Of a DNA stretch of 64,000 bases, positions 18,497 through 27,543 are shown one piece after another; the stretch's first letter is position 1, and each line of letters opens with the position of its first letter. The stretch comes from Arthrobacter sp. DWC3 (lineage in GTDB: Bacteria; Actinomycetota; Actinomycetes; Actinomycetales; Micrococcaceae). The translations under genes and the position numbers were made by a program. Under the pieces are notes generated by a model. It worked only from the letters and a program-made list of their open reading frames with translations, was not told the origin of the DNA and searched no databases. Location: NCBI RefSeq assembly GCF_002929375.1, contig NZ_PJIP01000003.1, positions 186,001-250,000 on the forward strand, given 5' to 3'.

Positions 18497-19444
18497 ATGA
18501 CCACCGTCCTCGTTTTCCTCGACCACGCCGGGGCGAGCCTCGCCAAGAGCGAGCGCGAACTCCTCTCCCTCGGGGCGTCGCTCGGCGAGGTCACCGTCGC
18601 CCTCGCGGGCGACGCCGAGCAGGCCTACCTCGACGGGGTGGGCTCGTACGGTGTCCAGGAGGTCCACCGTCCGGAGACCGCCGCCGTGTCCGAGGTGCTG
18701 GTCGCCGGGAAGGCGGCGTTCCTCGCGGAGACCGTCCGCAGGACCGGGGCGGGCATCGTGCTGCTCGGCAACTCCTACGAGGCGAAGGAGATCGGCGCGC
18801 GGCTCGGCGTCCGCCTCGAGGCCGGCGTCATCACCGACGTCGTCGCGCTGGACGCCGACCTCCGGGCCACGAAGTCCGACTTCGCCGGTTCGTACACCGT
18901 GGACTGCCGCGTCACCACCGACGTCGCGATCCTCACGGTGAAGCCGAACAGCGTCGAGGCGGTCGAGGCGGGCCTGCCGTCGTCCCCACGCGAGGTGCTC
19001 GTGCCCGTGAAGCTGCCACAGGCCGCCGCCCGCGTGACGGGCAGGGTGGACAAGCCCGTCAGCGGCAGGCCCGAGCTCGCCGAGGCCCGCGTCATCGTCG
19101 CCGGCGGTCGCGGCGTGAACGGCGACTTCGGTCCGCTGGAGGACCTCGCCGATGCCCTGGGCGGCGCGGTCGGTGCGTCCCGCGCGGCCACCGACGCCGG
19201 CTGGATCGAGCACTCCGCCCAGATCGGTCAGACGGGCAAGACCGTGTCGCCGCAGCTGTACATCTCCGTCGGGATCTCCGGCGCGATCCAGCAGAAGGCC
19301 GGCATGCAGACCTCGAAGGTGATCGTGGCGATCAACAAGGACGCGGATTCTCCCGTCTTCGAGATCGCGGACTTCGGGATCGTGGGTGACCTCTTCACCG
19401 TGCTGCCGCAGGCCACCGACGAGATCCGCAAGCGCGGCCTGTAG
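18497..19444 (+). CDS. etfA: Electron transfer flavoprotein subunit alpha
   Basis: A 315-residue ETF alpha. The C-terminal FAD-binding domain is well preserved: [21 protein letters not shown], then [38 protein letters not shown] and [20 protein letters not shown], ending [13 protein letters not shown]. The N-terminal half is the ETF alpha/beta fold and makes the heterodimer contact with EtfB. An AGGAG site precedes the ATG. The next gene starts three bases after the stop, so it is probably co-translated. Confidence 0.96.
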   Translation: MTTVLVFLDHAGASLAKSERELLSLGASLGEVTVALAGDAEQAYLDGVGSYGVQEVHRPETAAVSEVLVAGKAAFLAETVRRTGAGIVLLGNSYEAKEIGARLGVRLEAGVITDVVALDADLRATKSDFAGSYTVDCRVTTDVAILTVKPNSVEAVEAGLPSSPREVLVPVKLPQAAARVTGRVDKPVSGRPELAEARVIVAGGRGVNGDFGPLEDLADALGGAVGASRAATDAGWIEHSAQIGQTGKTVSPQLYISVGISGAIQQKAGMQTSKVIVAINKDADSPVFEIADFGIVGDLFTVLPQATDEIRKRGL

Positions 19445-19447
19445 CGC

Positions 19448-20200
19448 ATGGCTCCCGATCCGGCCCCGTCCGGTCCGCAGCGCGTGCTGGTGTTCGCCGC
19501 GCATCCGGACGACATCGACTTCGGGGCGTCCGCCACGATCGCCGGCTGGACCGCCGCGGGGGTCTCCGTCAGCTACTGCATCCTGACCGACGGCGACGCC
19601 GGCGGGTTCTCGGCGGAGGACCGCCCCGGGATCGCGGCCCTCCGCCGCACGGAGCAGCGCGACGCCGCCGCCCTGCTGCGCGTCACCGACGTGACCTTCC
19701 TGGGCGAGCCGGATGGCTACCTCGAGCCCACGGACGCCGTCATCCGGGAGATCGTCCGCCGGATGCGCGAGGTCCGGCCGGACATCGTGCTGTCCACGCA
19801 CCCCGAGCGGAGCTGGGACCGCATCCAGAAGAGCCACCCCGACCACCTCGCGTGCGGAGAAGCAGTCACGAGGGCCGTGTACCCGGCGGTGGAGAACCCC
19901 TTCGCGTACCCCGAGCTCGAGGCGGCCGGTCTCCGGAGCTACCGTGTCCCGTGGCTGTGGTTCTACGGCGGTCCGGCCCACCTCGAGAACCGCTTCGTCG
20001 ACGTGACCGGACTGGAGGACCGCAAGATCGCGGCCATCACCGCGCACCGGAGCCAGCATCCGGACGTCGGGCGGATGCAGTCGAGGGTCCGGGCGATCCT
20101 CCAGGAGAACGGCCGTCGGGGTGGGCTGCCCGAGGGGCGCAGCGCCGAGGCCTTCCACGTGGTCGGGGTCAACACCGACGAGACGATCGCGGGCTTCTAG
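19448..20200 (+). CDS. PIG-L family zinc deacetylase
   Basis: A 250-residue LmbE/PIG-L domain protein. The metal-binding motif AHPDDIDFG is at about residues 17-25. The second-ligand region is [12 protein letters not shown] at about 130-141, and [10 protein letters not shown] supports the active site. Family members remove acetyl groups from N-acetylglucosaminyl compounds. In actinobacteria the best known are MshB (mycothiol synthesis) and Mca (mycothiol conjugates), but this protein is not clearly either one. It starts three bases after etfA, so it is probably in the same transcript. Why an ETF operon carries a deacetylase is not obvious. Confidence 0.85.
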   Translation: MAPDPAPSGPQRVLVFAAHPDDIDFGASATIAGWTAAGVSVSYCILTDGDAGGFSAEDRPGIAALRRTEQRDAAALLRVTDVTFLGEPDGYLEPTDAVIREIVRRMREVRPDIVLSTHPERSWDRIQKSHPDHLACGEAVTRAVYPAVENPFAYPELEAAGLRSYRVPWLWFYGGPAHLENRFVDVTGLEDRKIAAITAHRSQHPDVGRMQSRVRAILQENGRRGGLPEGRSAEAFHVVGVNTDETIAGF

Positions 20201-20236
20201 CCGCGGACGGCGGGCGGCGCCGGGGCGCGGCGCCGA

Positions 20237-20284
20237 CACGGACGGGAACGGCCCCGCCGATGGGCGGGGCCGTTCCCGTCCGTG
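20237..20284. terminator. Bidirectional terminator between the ETF operon and rskA
   Basis: A perfect 22-bp stem (CACGGACGGGAACGGCCCCGCC and its complement) with loop GATG. It lies between the convergent PIG-L and anti-sigma genes and can serve both strands. Confidence 0.85.
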
Positions 20285-20295
20285 AAGGGGAGCGC

Positions 20296-21192
20296 TCAGG
20301 CCCCGAGCGGGATCTGGCCGACGATCGGCAGGGTCGGTGTCGCCGACCCGCCCTCGGGCTCCACCGTGATGGCGATCGCCGCGAAGCCGCTGATGTCGGA
20401 CAGCTCGGTCACCTTCGAGCCGGCCACGTCCTCACCGGACATGAGGCCCTCGGAGACCGGCGCCGTGCCGTCGGCAGGGATCCGCCACATCTGGTAGACG
20501 TATCCCTCGGCCGGAGCGGGAACGCCGGTGAGCGTCACCACCGCCGCGTCCTCCTCGCCGGAGACGGCGAGATCGGCCGTGCCGCCGGCTTCGAGGGTGA
20601 GCTGCGCCTTCCTGACGTCGGATGCCTGGAGGACCTGCTGCTGGACCGTGGTCTGCTGCAGGTTCTGGGCGATCGTCACGCCGCCGACGGCGATGACGAC
20701 CGCCGCTGCGGCCGCGACCAGCCAGCGGGAGGCCCGCGACGTCAGGGGCGCCCGTGCGGCGCGGCGCTCCGCCAGCTCGTCCTGGCCCCCGGGCAGTGCC
20801 TCCCCGCCGGGGGTACCGTCCTGCGGGGTTGCAGCGGAACTGCCTGCGCCGGTGCCGACGGACACCAGCGCCGGCCCGCGGACGGCCGAACCGGTGCCCG
20901 TGCCACCCGTGGCCGGCAGCTGTCCGACGATGCGTTCGAAGAGATCGGCCGGCGGCTCGGCCTCGTCGGTCGCGTAGGTCGATGTCACGGTCTCGCGGCA
21001 CGTGCGGACCCGGTCCGCGAACGCAGTCCCGATCGCTGGGTCGGCGTCGCCGAGGAACGCGTCGAGAACCCGGCGTTCCGTGTCGCTGATCGCGTCCAGC
21101 GCGTACAGCTCGGCCCACTCGAGGACGTGACCTCGTGCCAGGTCCGTGTCGAGGTCGTCTGCGAATCGTCTGTTCATATCCTTGTCCTGCAT
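20296..21192 (-). CDS. rskA: RskA-type anti-sigma factor
   Basis: A 298-residue anti-sigma-K factor family protein. An N-terminal cytoplasmic helical sigma-binding domain (LARGHVLEWAELYALDAIS... PPADLFERIVGQL) is followed by a low-complexity linker. One transmembrane helix (WLVAAAAAVVIAVGGVTIA) leads to the extracytoplasmic RskA domain (VVTLTGVPAPAEGYVYQMW, FAAIAITVEPEGGS). The start has GGAGGTGA within the end of sigK, and ATG follows the sigK stop after one base, so translation is coupled. An in-frame ATG 15 bases later is an alternative. It would hold SigK inactive until regulated proteolysis; the inducing signal is not known here. Confidence 0.9.
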   Translation of the reverse strand: MQDKDMNRRFADDLDTDLARGHVLEWAELYALDAISDTERRVLDAFLGDADPAIGTAFADRVRTCRETVTSTYATDEAEPPADLFERIVGQLPATGGTGTGSAVRGPALVSVGTGAGSSAATPQDGTPGGEALPGGQDELAERRAARAPLTSRASRWLVAAAAAVVIAVGGVTIAQNLQQTTVQQQVLQASDVRKAQLTLEAGGTADLAVSGEEDAAVVTLTGVPAPAEGYVYQMWRIPADGTAPVSEGLMSGEDVAGSKVTELSDISGFAAIAITVEPEGGSATPTLPIVGQIPLGA

Positions 21193-21193
21193 C

Positions 21194-21811
21194 TCAGGTC
21201 ACCTCCAAACAGGTCTTGAGCCGGATCAGTCCGTCACGGATCCTTGATTTGATGGTCGGCACCGCGACGCCGAGCTTCTCGGCGACCTCGCGGTACGTGA
21301 GGCCCCCGTAGTAGGCGAGCTTCACGGATTCCTGCTGCGTCGCGGTCAGGGTGTCGAGACACCTGACCACGCTCTCCGCCTCGAGGCGCTGCGTGACGGT
21401 GTCGACGACGTCGTCGTGGTCGATGGTCTGCGTGGCCGCTCCGTAGCGGGCCTCCCGGTCCGTCGCGCTCTGTTCCGACCGCACCTTGTCCACGGCGCGG
21501 CGGTGCGCGAGCGTCATGAGCCACGCCATCGGGGTGCCCATCGCCGGGTTGAACCGGTCGGCGGTGTTCCAGACCTGGAGGTAGACCTCCTGGGTGGCGT
21601 CCTCGCTCAGCTCGGGGTCGATGAGTACGCGCCGGGCCAGGCCGTACACGCGCCTGGAGGTCTGCTCGTAGAAGAGGGCGAAGGCGGTGCGGTCCTGCTG
21701 TGCGATCCGCAGCAGCAGGTCGGTCAGGGTAGGACCCGCGACGGCGGCGACGTCCACCTCGTCCGCGGCGGGAGCGGGAGGGCTGACCCGGCTTGCTCGT
21801 GGCGTTTCCAT
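21194..21811 (-). CDS. sigK: ECF RNA polymerase sigma factor, SigK type
   Basis: A 205-residue ECF sigma factor. Region 2 contains FALFYEQTSRRVYGLARRVL, then ATQEVYLQVW and MAWLMTLAHRRAVDKVR. Region 4 contains LTATQQESVKLAYYGGLTY and REVAEKLGVAVPTIKSRIRDG. Start: ATG at 21811 with GGAG four bases upstream. Upstream in-frame ATGs would add an unlikely Gly/Arg-rich extension. The gene is coupled to rskA. In mycobacteria SigK controls its own operon and a few secreted proteins; targets here are unknown. Confidence 0.93.
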   Translation of the reverse strand: METPRASRVSPPAPAADEVDVAAVAGPTLTDLLLRIAQQDRTAFALFYEQTSRRVYGLARRVLIDPELSEDATQEVYLQVWNTADRFNPAMGTPMAWLMTLAHRRAVDKVRSEQSATDREARYGAATQTIDHDDVVDTVTQRLEAESVVRCLDTLTATQQESVKLAYYGGLTYREVAEKLGVAVPTIKSRIRDGLIRLKTCLEVT

Positions 21812-22033
21812 AGGGCTCCAGCATAGAGCGCCGGTCGAGCCAAACCGAACACCCCGGGAGGCGCCGTGGCGGGGTCGGGGAGCACGTCCCTGATGCACCA
21901 GCACCATGCCGCCACCCCCCACTGCTCGTTTTCCGCTGACACCCTCCATTCGGTGCTGCAGCCCCGACGGATGGCTCGGCGGGAACGCGACTGCCGGGAC
22001 GAGGCGCCCGTGGAGGTACGGAGCTGCTCCGCT

Positions 22034-22858
22034 CTACTCCGAGGGCGGGCGGGAGGCGACGGCGATGAGGGAGTCGGCGTTGAGAACGAGGCTCGTACCG
22101 AGGCGCTCGGTGAACGCCTCGCGCACGCGCTGCAGCGCCCCGGGTTCGTCGGGCAGCAGCCCGCGGTAGCCGCTGCCGAGCGCGAGGGACCAGGCGTGGT
22201 CGGGGTCGAGGGGCACGGTCAGGCCGAACCTCTCGACGGACACGTCCGTGAGGCCCCGTGCTCCCAGCCAGTCCGCCAGCCGGTCCACGGAGGCGAGCCT
22301 CCTGCAGTTCTCCACGAAGACCGGGACGGTCGGGTGCCCCGCGGCCACCGCGCCGGCCGTTCCCGCTTCCCGGAGGGTCTCCAGCAGGAGGTCGCCGAAC
22401 GGTTCGAGGGCGCCGTCGTCCCAGGCGCTCAGGGCGATCCGCCCGCCGGGCCGCAGCAGGCTCACGATCCGGTCCATGCCCGCGTCCATGGCATCGAGGA
22501 GGAAGACGCCGTAGCAGCTGACCACGGCGTCGTACGGCGCGTCGGGGGCCCACGCCTCGGGGTCCGCACGGTGGAAGGACACGTTGCCGAGCCCGAGCGC
22601 CTCCGCCTTGGCCTCCGCGAGGTCCAGCATGGCGGAGGAGCGGTCGACGGCGTCCACGTGCCCGTCCGGTCCTGCGAGCTGCGCAGCCGGGATGGTGCCG
22701 GTGCCGGTGCCCGCGAACACGTCGAGCACGCGCTCTCCCAGGAGGACGTCGGCGGCGGCGACGACGGCGTTGCTGACGGGGTTCCAGACGGCCGGGGCGA
22801 GGCGGTCGTAGTCCTCCGCACCGCCGTCGGGCAGTGTTGCGGCGTGGCGAGCGGGCAT
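22034..22858 (-). CDS. Class I SAM-dependent methyltransferase
   Basis: A 274-residue methyltransferase. Motif I is VLDVFAGTGTGTIPAAQLAG (about residues 44-63), the acidic motif II is VDAVDRSSAMLDLA, and motif III lies near YDAVVSCYGVFLLDAMD. Layout resembles the UbiE/COQ5-like Methyltransf_11 group. The product acted on cannot be told from the sequence. It lies 19 bp downstream of trmL on the same strand, so it is probably transcribed with the trmL/J-domain genes. Confidence 0.85.
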   Translation of the reverse strand: MPARHAATLPDGGAEDYDRLAPAVWNPVSNAVVAAADVLLGERVLDVFAGTGTGTIPAAQLAGPDGHVDAVDRSSAMLDLAEAKAEALGLGNVSFHRADPEAWAPDAPYDAVVSCYGVFLLDAMDAGMDRIVSLLRPGGRIALSAWDDGALEPFGDLLLETLREAGTAGAVAAGHPTVPVFVENCRRLASVDRLADWLGARGLTDVSVERFGLTVPLDPDHAWSLALGSGYRGLLPDEPGALQRVREAFTERLGTSLVLNADSLIAVASRPPSE

Positions 22859-22877
22859 CAGGACTCCTGGACGGTGG

Positions 22878-23345
22878 TCATCGCTGGGCGCCCGCGAAGC
22901 CCTGCTGGCGCCAGGCTTCGTAGAGGACGATCGACGCGGTGTTGGCGAGGTTGAGCGAACGGCGGGAAGCGAGCATGGGGACGCGCACGCGGGAGGTCAC
23001 GCGGGCGTCGTGCTTGACGTCGTAGGGGAGGCCGTCCGACTCCCTACCGAACATCAGGACGTCCGAGGGGTCGTAGGCGATGTCCGTGTAGGACACGTCG
23101 CCGTCCGACGTGTACGCGAACACCCGGCGGGGCTGCAGGGCCGTCCACGCGTCCTCGAGGCTCGCATGGACGTGGAGCACGGTGAGGTCGTGGTAGTCGA
23201 GGCCGGCCCGCTTCAGCTTCGAGTCCTCGAGGGAGAAGCCGAGCGGCTCCACGAGGTGGAGCTCGGCGCCGGCGACGGCGGCGAGGCGGATCGCGGCGCC
23301 GGTGTTGCCCGGTATCTCGGGGGTGTGGAACAGGATGCGGAACAC
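22878..23345 (-). CDS. trmL: tRNA (cytidine(34)-2'-O)-methyltransferase TrmL
   Basis: A 155-residue SPOUT methyltransferase, the usual minimal length for TrmL. SPOUT motifs are intact: FHTPEIPGNTGAAIRLA (motif 1), LMFGRESDGLP (motif 2) and LNLANTASIVLYEAWRQ (motif 3, the knot that binds SAM). The enzyme 2'-O-methylates the wobble nucleotide of certain leucine tRNAs. It starts nine bases downstream of the J-domain gene, suggesting an operon of dnaJ-like, trmL and methyltransferase genes. Confidence 0.94.
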   Translation of the reverse strand: MFRILFHTPEIPGNTGAAIRLAAVAGAELHLVEPLGFSLEDSKLKRAGLDYHDLTVLHVHASLEDAWTALQPRRVFAYTSDGDVSYTDIAYDPSDVLMFGRESDGLPYDVKHDARVTSRVRVPMLASRRSLNLANTASIVLYEAWRQQGFAGAQR

Positions 23346-23354
23346 CGGTTCATC

Positions 23355-24314
23355 CTAGCTTCCGGCCGCGGCCAGCAGGCGCGCCAGCACCGGTAGCTGC
23401 ACCACGTTGGGCGTGGGCCCGGACGCCAGGAACGAACGGACGGTCCGCACGGCGGTCCCCGCATTGACCACCTGCACCAGGCCCGGCGCTCCGCGGTCGA
23501 AGCCCGGGGGCACGTCGATGACGGGTGCGAACGGGTTGTCCGGCGCCCCGTGGATCACCACCCAGCCGGTGACGTTGCAGTCCGGGAACAGCTCCTGCAC
23601 GGCGCGCACCGTGCGCGGCACCCGGAGGTCGACCGGCCGGCCCTGATGACGCAGGACGCGGCCGTCCCAGGAGAAGTTCCCCGGGGGAGCGGTGAAGGAG
23701 TCGATGACGGCCATCCGGTAGCCGGCGAGCAGGACGGCGCCCGCGGCGGTCTTCCCCCGGTCGTCGAAGGCGACGCCGTTGACGAGGCGTGCAGCGGGAT
23801 AGGCGGGCAGCAGGGCGCGCTCGAGCAGTGTCGACGTCCGCAGTTCGCCGTCCAGCCGGGCGCGTACGCCGGTGGACAGCCGCCCGAGCACGCCGGGCTG
23901 CCGGGCGACGCCGTGGAGCTGCCGGCCCGCGGCGATCAGGGGGACCACGGGGGGAGCCGACGGTGAGAACGGGGGCAGGTACTCGGGCGGGGACTTCGCG
24001 GCGTCCTCGTCCTCGACCCTCGTGCGGGTGGACGCCGGCTCGGGGGCCCCGTTCCGGCGCGCCCGCGCATCCCGGCCGCGGGGGGCCGCGGCGGGCCGAC
24101 CGCGGCCGGTGTCGGCGTCGTACCGCTCACGGCGCTGCGGGTCGCTGAGGGTCTCGTAGGCGACGGCGACGTCGTGGAACCGGGCGGCCGTACCGCCGAG
24201 GTCCGGATGGGCCGCGCGTGCAGCCCGGCGGTAGGCGTCCTTGATGTCCTTCGGGTCGGCTCCCGGGGGCACGCCGAGGATGTCGTAGTACGACTTCCGT
24301 GGTGCCTCGGGCAT
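23355..24314 (-). CDS. J-domain (DnaJ-like) protein with C-terminal domain of unknown function
   Basis: A 319-residue protein. Residues 8-70 form a J-domain with the essential HPD (ARAAHPDLGG) and a DPQRRERYD helix IV. An Arg/Pro-rich linker (ARRNGAPEPASTRT) follows. It lacks the zinc-finger and client-binding domains of DnaJ itself. The C-terminal 190 residues (LERALLPAYPAARLVNGVAF ... VRTVRSFLASGP) resemble a nuclease-like or NERD-like fold in layout, but I cannot assign them. It probably recruits DnaK to a particular task. First gene of the trmL operon. Confidence 0.82.
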   Translation of the reverse strand: MPEAPRKSYYDILGVPPGADPKDIKDAYRRAARAAHPDLGGTAARFHDVAVAYETLSDPQRRERYDADTGRGRPAAAPRGRDARARRNGAPEPASTRTRVEDEDAAKSPPEYLPPFSPSAPPVVPLIAAGRQLHGVARQPGVLGRLSTGVRARLDGELRTSTLLERALLPAYPAARLVNGVAFDDRGKTAAGAVLLAGYRMAVIDSFTAPPGNFSWDGRVLRHQGRPVDLRVPRTVRAVQELFPDCNVTGWVVIHGAPDNPFAPVIDVPPGFDRGAPGLVQVVNAGTAVRTVRSFLASGPTPNVVQLPVLARLLAAAGS

Positions 24315-24532
24315 CGATCGGGCCTTTCATGGGAGGTCTGCGCTTCCGGACGGGCCGTACCGGGCCGGGAGGGGCCGCACCGGGATACCCCCGAGACTAG
24401 AGGCACCGGTGGTGCGGGACAAAAGCGGTCACAGGCACAGGCACAGGTACAACGGAGGACACGCCGGGGAAGTTCACCCCTCGTGTCCGCACCGACCGCT
24501 GGACGGGATGCGGGGGACTCCCGCCGGACCGG

Positions 24533-25276
24533 TCAGGATGCGCGCCGGTACCGGGCATAGAGCGCGGAGTCCTCGGTCAGGAGTGACGCGAGCGTCAGCG
24601 CCACGGCGTGCTCGGGGCTGTCGCCCACCGTGATGCGGGGACCGTCGCCGCCGGCGAGCAGCGCACTGATGGAGAGGCACAGCTCGTCGACGGCGTCGGA
24701 CCGCGTGAAGTCGCCGAGCACCGCCGGGCCGCCCTCGCACAGCACCCTGAGGAGGCTGCGCCGGCGCAGTTCGGCGAGGACGGCGGGGACCCCGACGGTG
24801 TCCTCCCCGCAGTCCACGACGTCCGCGACGTCCTCCAGCGCTGCGCGCCGGTCGGCGGGCGCGGACGCGCTGGTGAGGACGAGGGGCCGGACCGGGGCGC
24901 CGGAGAAGAAGCTGCCGGCCGGGTCGAGGTTCAGGCTGCCGGAGACGACCGCGACCGCCGGGTGCTCCGCGAGCCCGTGCTCCGCACGCCAGGACCGGGC
25001 GTCGTCGTCGACGAGGCTGCCCCCGTAGCCCTCCGCGCGGATGGTCCCCGCGCCCACCAGCACCACGTCGGCGAGGCGCCGCAGCACGGCGAAGATGCGT
25101 TTGTCGCCGTCGTTCCCCAGCCCGGCGGAGAGGCCGCCGCTCGTCGCGGCGCCGTCCGCGGCCGCCACGAAGTTGAACCTGACGAAGGGCCGGTCCGAAG
25201 CGGGGTACGCGTAGAGGCGGTGCAGGGCGTCGTCGTCGACCTCCTCCGGGGACGCGGGGATGAGGGAGGTGATCAC
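24533..25276 (-). CDS. Pyrimidine reductase family protein (RibD C-terminal/DHFR-like)
   Basis: A 247-residue stand-alone RibD-C domain protein. Recognisable elements: RPFVRFNFVAAADGAAT (substrate-side strand), DKRIFAVLRRLADVVLVGAGTIRAEGY (NADPH-binding helix region, shown in part), LCEGGPAVLGDF and DELCLSISALLAGG. It lacks the RibD deaminase half. The fold is related to dihydrofolate reductase, and mycobacterial RibD-like Rv2671 can act as an alternative DHFR. The GTG start overlaps the stop of the FolP-like gene (GTGA, four bases), so the two are translationally coupled. The substrate could be a riboflavin precursor or a pterin, and the coupling favours a pterin (inference). Confidence 0.85.
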   Translation of the reverse strand: MITSLIPASPEEVDDDALHRLYAYPASDRPFVRFNFVAAADGAATSGGLSAGLGNDGDKRIFAVLRRLADVVLVGAGTIRAEGYGGSLVDDDARSWRAEHGLAEHPAVAVVSGSLNLDPAGSFFSGAPVRPLVLTSASAPADRRAALEDVADVVDCGEDTVGVPAVLAELRRRSLLRVLCEGGPAVLGDFTRSDAVDELCLSISALLAGGDGPRITVGDSPEHAVALTLASLLTEDSALYARYRRAS

Positions 25277-26217
25277 GGCGCCACCGGCTCGTTGACGTCG
25301 CCCATGTTGTGCCGGAGATAGACGGGTTCGCGCCACCCGAGCACCGCCTCGGTGATGTTGATGGCGGCGCGGGAGGCCGCCACGTTGTGCATGCGGACCA
25401 CGCGGGCGCCACCGAGGATGCAGATGACGGCGGCGGCGAGCGAGCCCTCCACGCGTTCGCGCTTCGGGCGGTCGAGGGTCTCGCCGATGAAGTCCTTGTT
25501 GGACACGGCGGCCAGCGTGGGGAAGCCCAGCCCGGCGATCTCGGAGAACCGGCGCGTGATCTCGAGCGAGTGCAGCGTGTTCTTGTTGAGGTCGTGCCCC
25601 GGGTCGAGGAGGATCCGGTCCTCGGGGATGCCGAGCCGGACGGCGGCGTCCACCTTGCGCAGGAGGAAGTCGGCGATCTCCCCGACCACGTCGCCGTACG
25701 TGGGCCGCGGGTACACGGTGCGGGGCTCGGCGAGGCTGTGCGTGATCACCAGGTGCGCCCCGGCGTCGGCCACCACGGCCGCCATGTCGGGGTCGCGCAG
25801 GCCCGTGGTGTCGTTGACGACGTTCGCCCCGGCGGCGAGCGCCTGCCGAGCCACCTCCGGGAGGAAGGTGTCGGCGGAGATGATGACGTCCGACGCCGCC
25901 CGGACCGCGGCGATGACGGGCACGATGCGCTCCGCCTCCTCCGACGCGGGGATCGGCTCGCCCGGGGAGAAGGGTGCCCCGCCGATGTCCACCCAGTCGG
26001 CGCCGTCCTCGACGGCCTTCAGGGAGGCGTCGACGGCGGCCCGCAGGGCGAACGTGGCGCCGCCGTCGTAGAAGGAGTCCGGGGTCCGGTTGATGACCGC
26101 CATGAGGGCCACCTGCCGGTCGAAGTCCAGGGTGCGCGTGCCGAACGTATGCGTCGCATGCCGGAGGCCGGGCAGGTAGGTGCCGGGGGAGGAAGGAGCC
26201 GCTTCTTGACTGTCCAC
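25273..26217 (-). CDS. Divergent dihydropteroate synthase-like protein, FolP2 type
   Basis: A 314-residue pterin-binding TIM-barrel protein. It keeps VINRTPDSFYDGGATF and NDTTGLRDPDMA, but key DHPS loops are altered. The STRPG-type loop reads VDIGGAPFSPGEP, the DPGxGFxK motif reads LDPGHDLNKNT, and the SRK loop reads VSNKDFIGETL. These substitutions match the mycobacterial FolP2 paralogue as I recall it, which has no proven dihydropteroate synthase activity. The true folP1 is therefore expected elsewhere. It is divergent from the cysteine desulfurase gene and coupled to a RibD-C-type reductase. Annotating it simply as folP would overstate the evidence. Confidence 0.87.
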   Translation of the reverse strand: MDSQEAAPSSPGTYLPGLRHATHTFGTRTLDFDRQVALMAVINRTPDSFYDGGATFALRAAVDASLKAVEDGADWVDIGGAPFSPGEPIPASEEAERIVPVIAAVRAASDVIISADTFLPEVARQALAAGANVVNDTTGLRDPDMAAVVADAGAHLVITHSLAEPRTVYPRPTYGDVVGEIADFLLRKVDAAVRLGIPEDRILLDPGHDLNKNTLHSLEITRRFSEIAGLGFPTLAAVSNKDFIGETLDRPKRERVEGSLAAAVICILGGARVVRMHNVAASRAAINITEAVLGWREPVYLRHNMGDVNEPVAP

Positions 26218-26307
26218 CCTGTCTTTCTACCACCGAGGGCCGGGAGAACGGCCGTGCCCGCCCACGTGACGTGCTCCACAGGAATCGGCCGGTCGGCGTG
26301 GCGCCCG

Positions 26308-26313
26308 TAGAAT
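26308..26313 (+). promoter_or_regulatory. Predicted -10 element giving a leaderless transcript of the cysteine desulfurase gene
   Basis: TAGAAT (5 of 6 to TATAAT) ends six bases before the ATG at 26320, and no ribosome-binding site is present. Spacing of this kind places the transcription start at or next to the A of ATG, as in the many leaderless actinobacterial mRNAs. The -35 is not clear. Confidence 0.4.
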
Positions 26314-26319
26314 CGTGGG

Positions 26320-27543
26320 ATGCCCGTGTATGTCGATCACGCGGCGACCACGCCGATCTCGGCGCCGGCGCTCGCCGCACTCACCCGCGAACTCAGCCGG
26401 AGCGGAAACCCGTCCTCCCTCCACGGCTCCGGCCGTCGTGCCCGGCGCGCCGTCGAGGAGGCCCGCGAGACGATCGCCGCGGCCGCCGGGGCCCACGCCT
26501 CCGAGGTCGTCTTCACCTCGGGCGGCACCGAGGCGGACAACCTCGCCCTGAAGGGCCTCTACTGGGCGCGCCGGGCCGAGGATCCCTCGCGCACCCGGAT
26601 CCTCTGCAGCACCGCGGAACACCACGCCGTCCAGGACACCGTCGAGTGGCTCGAGCGCCATGAAGGCGCCGAGGCCGTCTGGCTCCCCGTGGACGCGGCC
26701 GGCGTCGTGTCCCTCGACGCCCTGCGTGCCGCGCTCGCCGACGCACCCGACCGCACCGCGCTCGTCACCGTCATGTGGGCGAACAACGAGGTGGGGACGG
26801 TGCAGCCGGTGCGCGCCGTGGTGGACGAGGCCGCCCGGTACGGCATCCCGGTCCACAGCGACGCCGTGCAGGCGTTCGGGGCGCTCTCGGTGTCCTTCGC
26901 CGATTCGGGGCTCGCCACCATGGCCGTGAGCGCCCACAAGATCGGCGGCCCCGTGGGCGTCGGGGCCCTCCTCGTGGGCCGGGCCGTCACCCTCACGCCC
27001 GTGCAGCACGGCGGCGGGCAGGAACGCGACATCCGGTCGGGCACGCTCGACGGGGCGGGCATCGCCGCGTTCGCCGCCGCGGCCGACGACGCCGTAGCGC
27101 ACCTCGGAGCGGAATCCGCCCGCCTCGCAGGGCTTCGGGACCGCCTCATCGAGGGCATCCTCCGCGAGGTGCCGGACGCGGTGCTGCGGGGCGTGGCGCA
27201 CCCCGCGCCCGAGGGCACACGGCTCCCCGGCAACGTCCACTTCACCTTCCCGGGCTGCGAGGGCGACTCGCTGCTGTTCCTCCTCGACCTCGCGGGGATC
27301 GAGTCCTCCACCGGCTCCGCCTGCACCGCGGGCGTCCCGCGGCCCTCGCACGTGCTGCTCGCCATGGGACTGACGGAGGACGAGGCCCGGGGCGCCCAGC
27401 GGTTCAGCCTGGGGCATACATCCACGGCCGACGACGTTGACGCCGTGGTGGGCGCCATCGGGGGAGCCTACGCCCGGGCCCGCACGGCGGGCATGGCAGG
27501 GCACGCATCATCCATCAGGACGGCAGGAACGGGTTTCTCATGA
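26320..27543 (+). CDS. Cysteine desulfurase (NifS/IscS class)
   Basis: A 407-residue PLP enzyme of the NifS/IscS class V fold. [18 protein letters not shown] opens the protein. [17 protein letters not shown] is the PLP phosphate loop, [11 protein letters not shown] stacks on the cofactor, MWANNEVGT follows, and the Schiff-base lysine is in [13 protein letters not shown]. The catalytic cysteine loop [10 protein letters not shown] is intact. It would supply persulfide sulfur to MnmA, whose ATG overlaps its stop (ATGA, 27540-27543). The pairing with mnmA rather than with isc/suf genes indicates a tRNA-thiolation role, as in mycobacterial Rv3025c-Rv3024c. Confidence 0.95.
   Translation: MPVYVDHAATTPISAPALAALTRELSRSGNPSSLHGSGRRARRAVEEARETIAAAAGAHASEVVFTSGGTEADNLALKGLYWARRAEDPSRTRILCSTAEHHAVQDTVEWLERHEGAEAVWLPVDAAGVVSLDALRAALADAPDRTALVTVMWANNEVGTVQPVRAVVDEAARYGIPVHSDAVQAFGALSVSFADSGLATMAVSAHKIGGPVGVGALLVGRAVTLTPVQHGGGQERDIRSGTLDGAGIAAFAAAADDAVAHLGAESARLAGLRDRLIEGILREVPDAVLRGVAHPAPEGTRLPGNVHFTFPGCEGDSLLFLLDLAGIESSTGSACTAGVPRPSHVLLAMGLTEDEARGAQRFSLGHTSTADDVDAVVGAIGGAYARARTAGMAGHASSIRTAGTGFS

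Noticed and set aside
24427-24452. CACAGG short repeats between the J-domain and reductase genes
   Set aside because: Only about three imperfect six-base copies with no spacing or context suggesting function.
25277-26380. Upstream extension of the reductase gene across the FolP-like gene
   Set aside because: The added residues are an Arg/Gly-rich shadow of the FolP-like gene, and the GTGA overlap gives a natural start at 25276.
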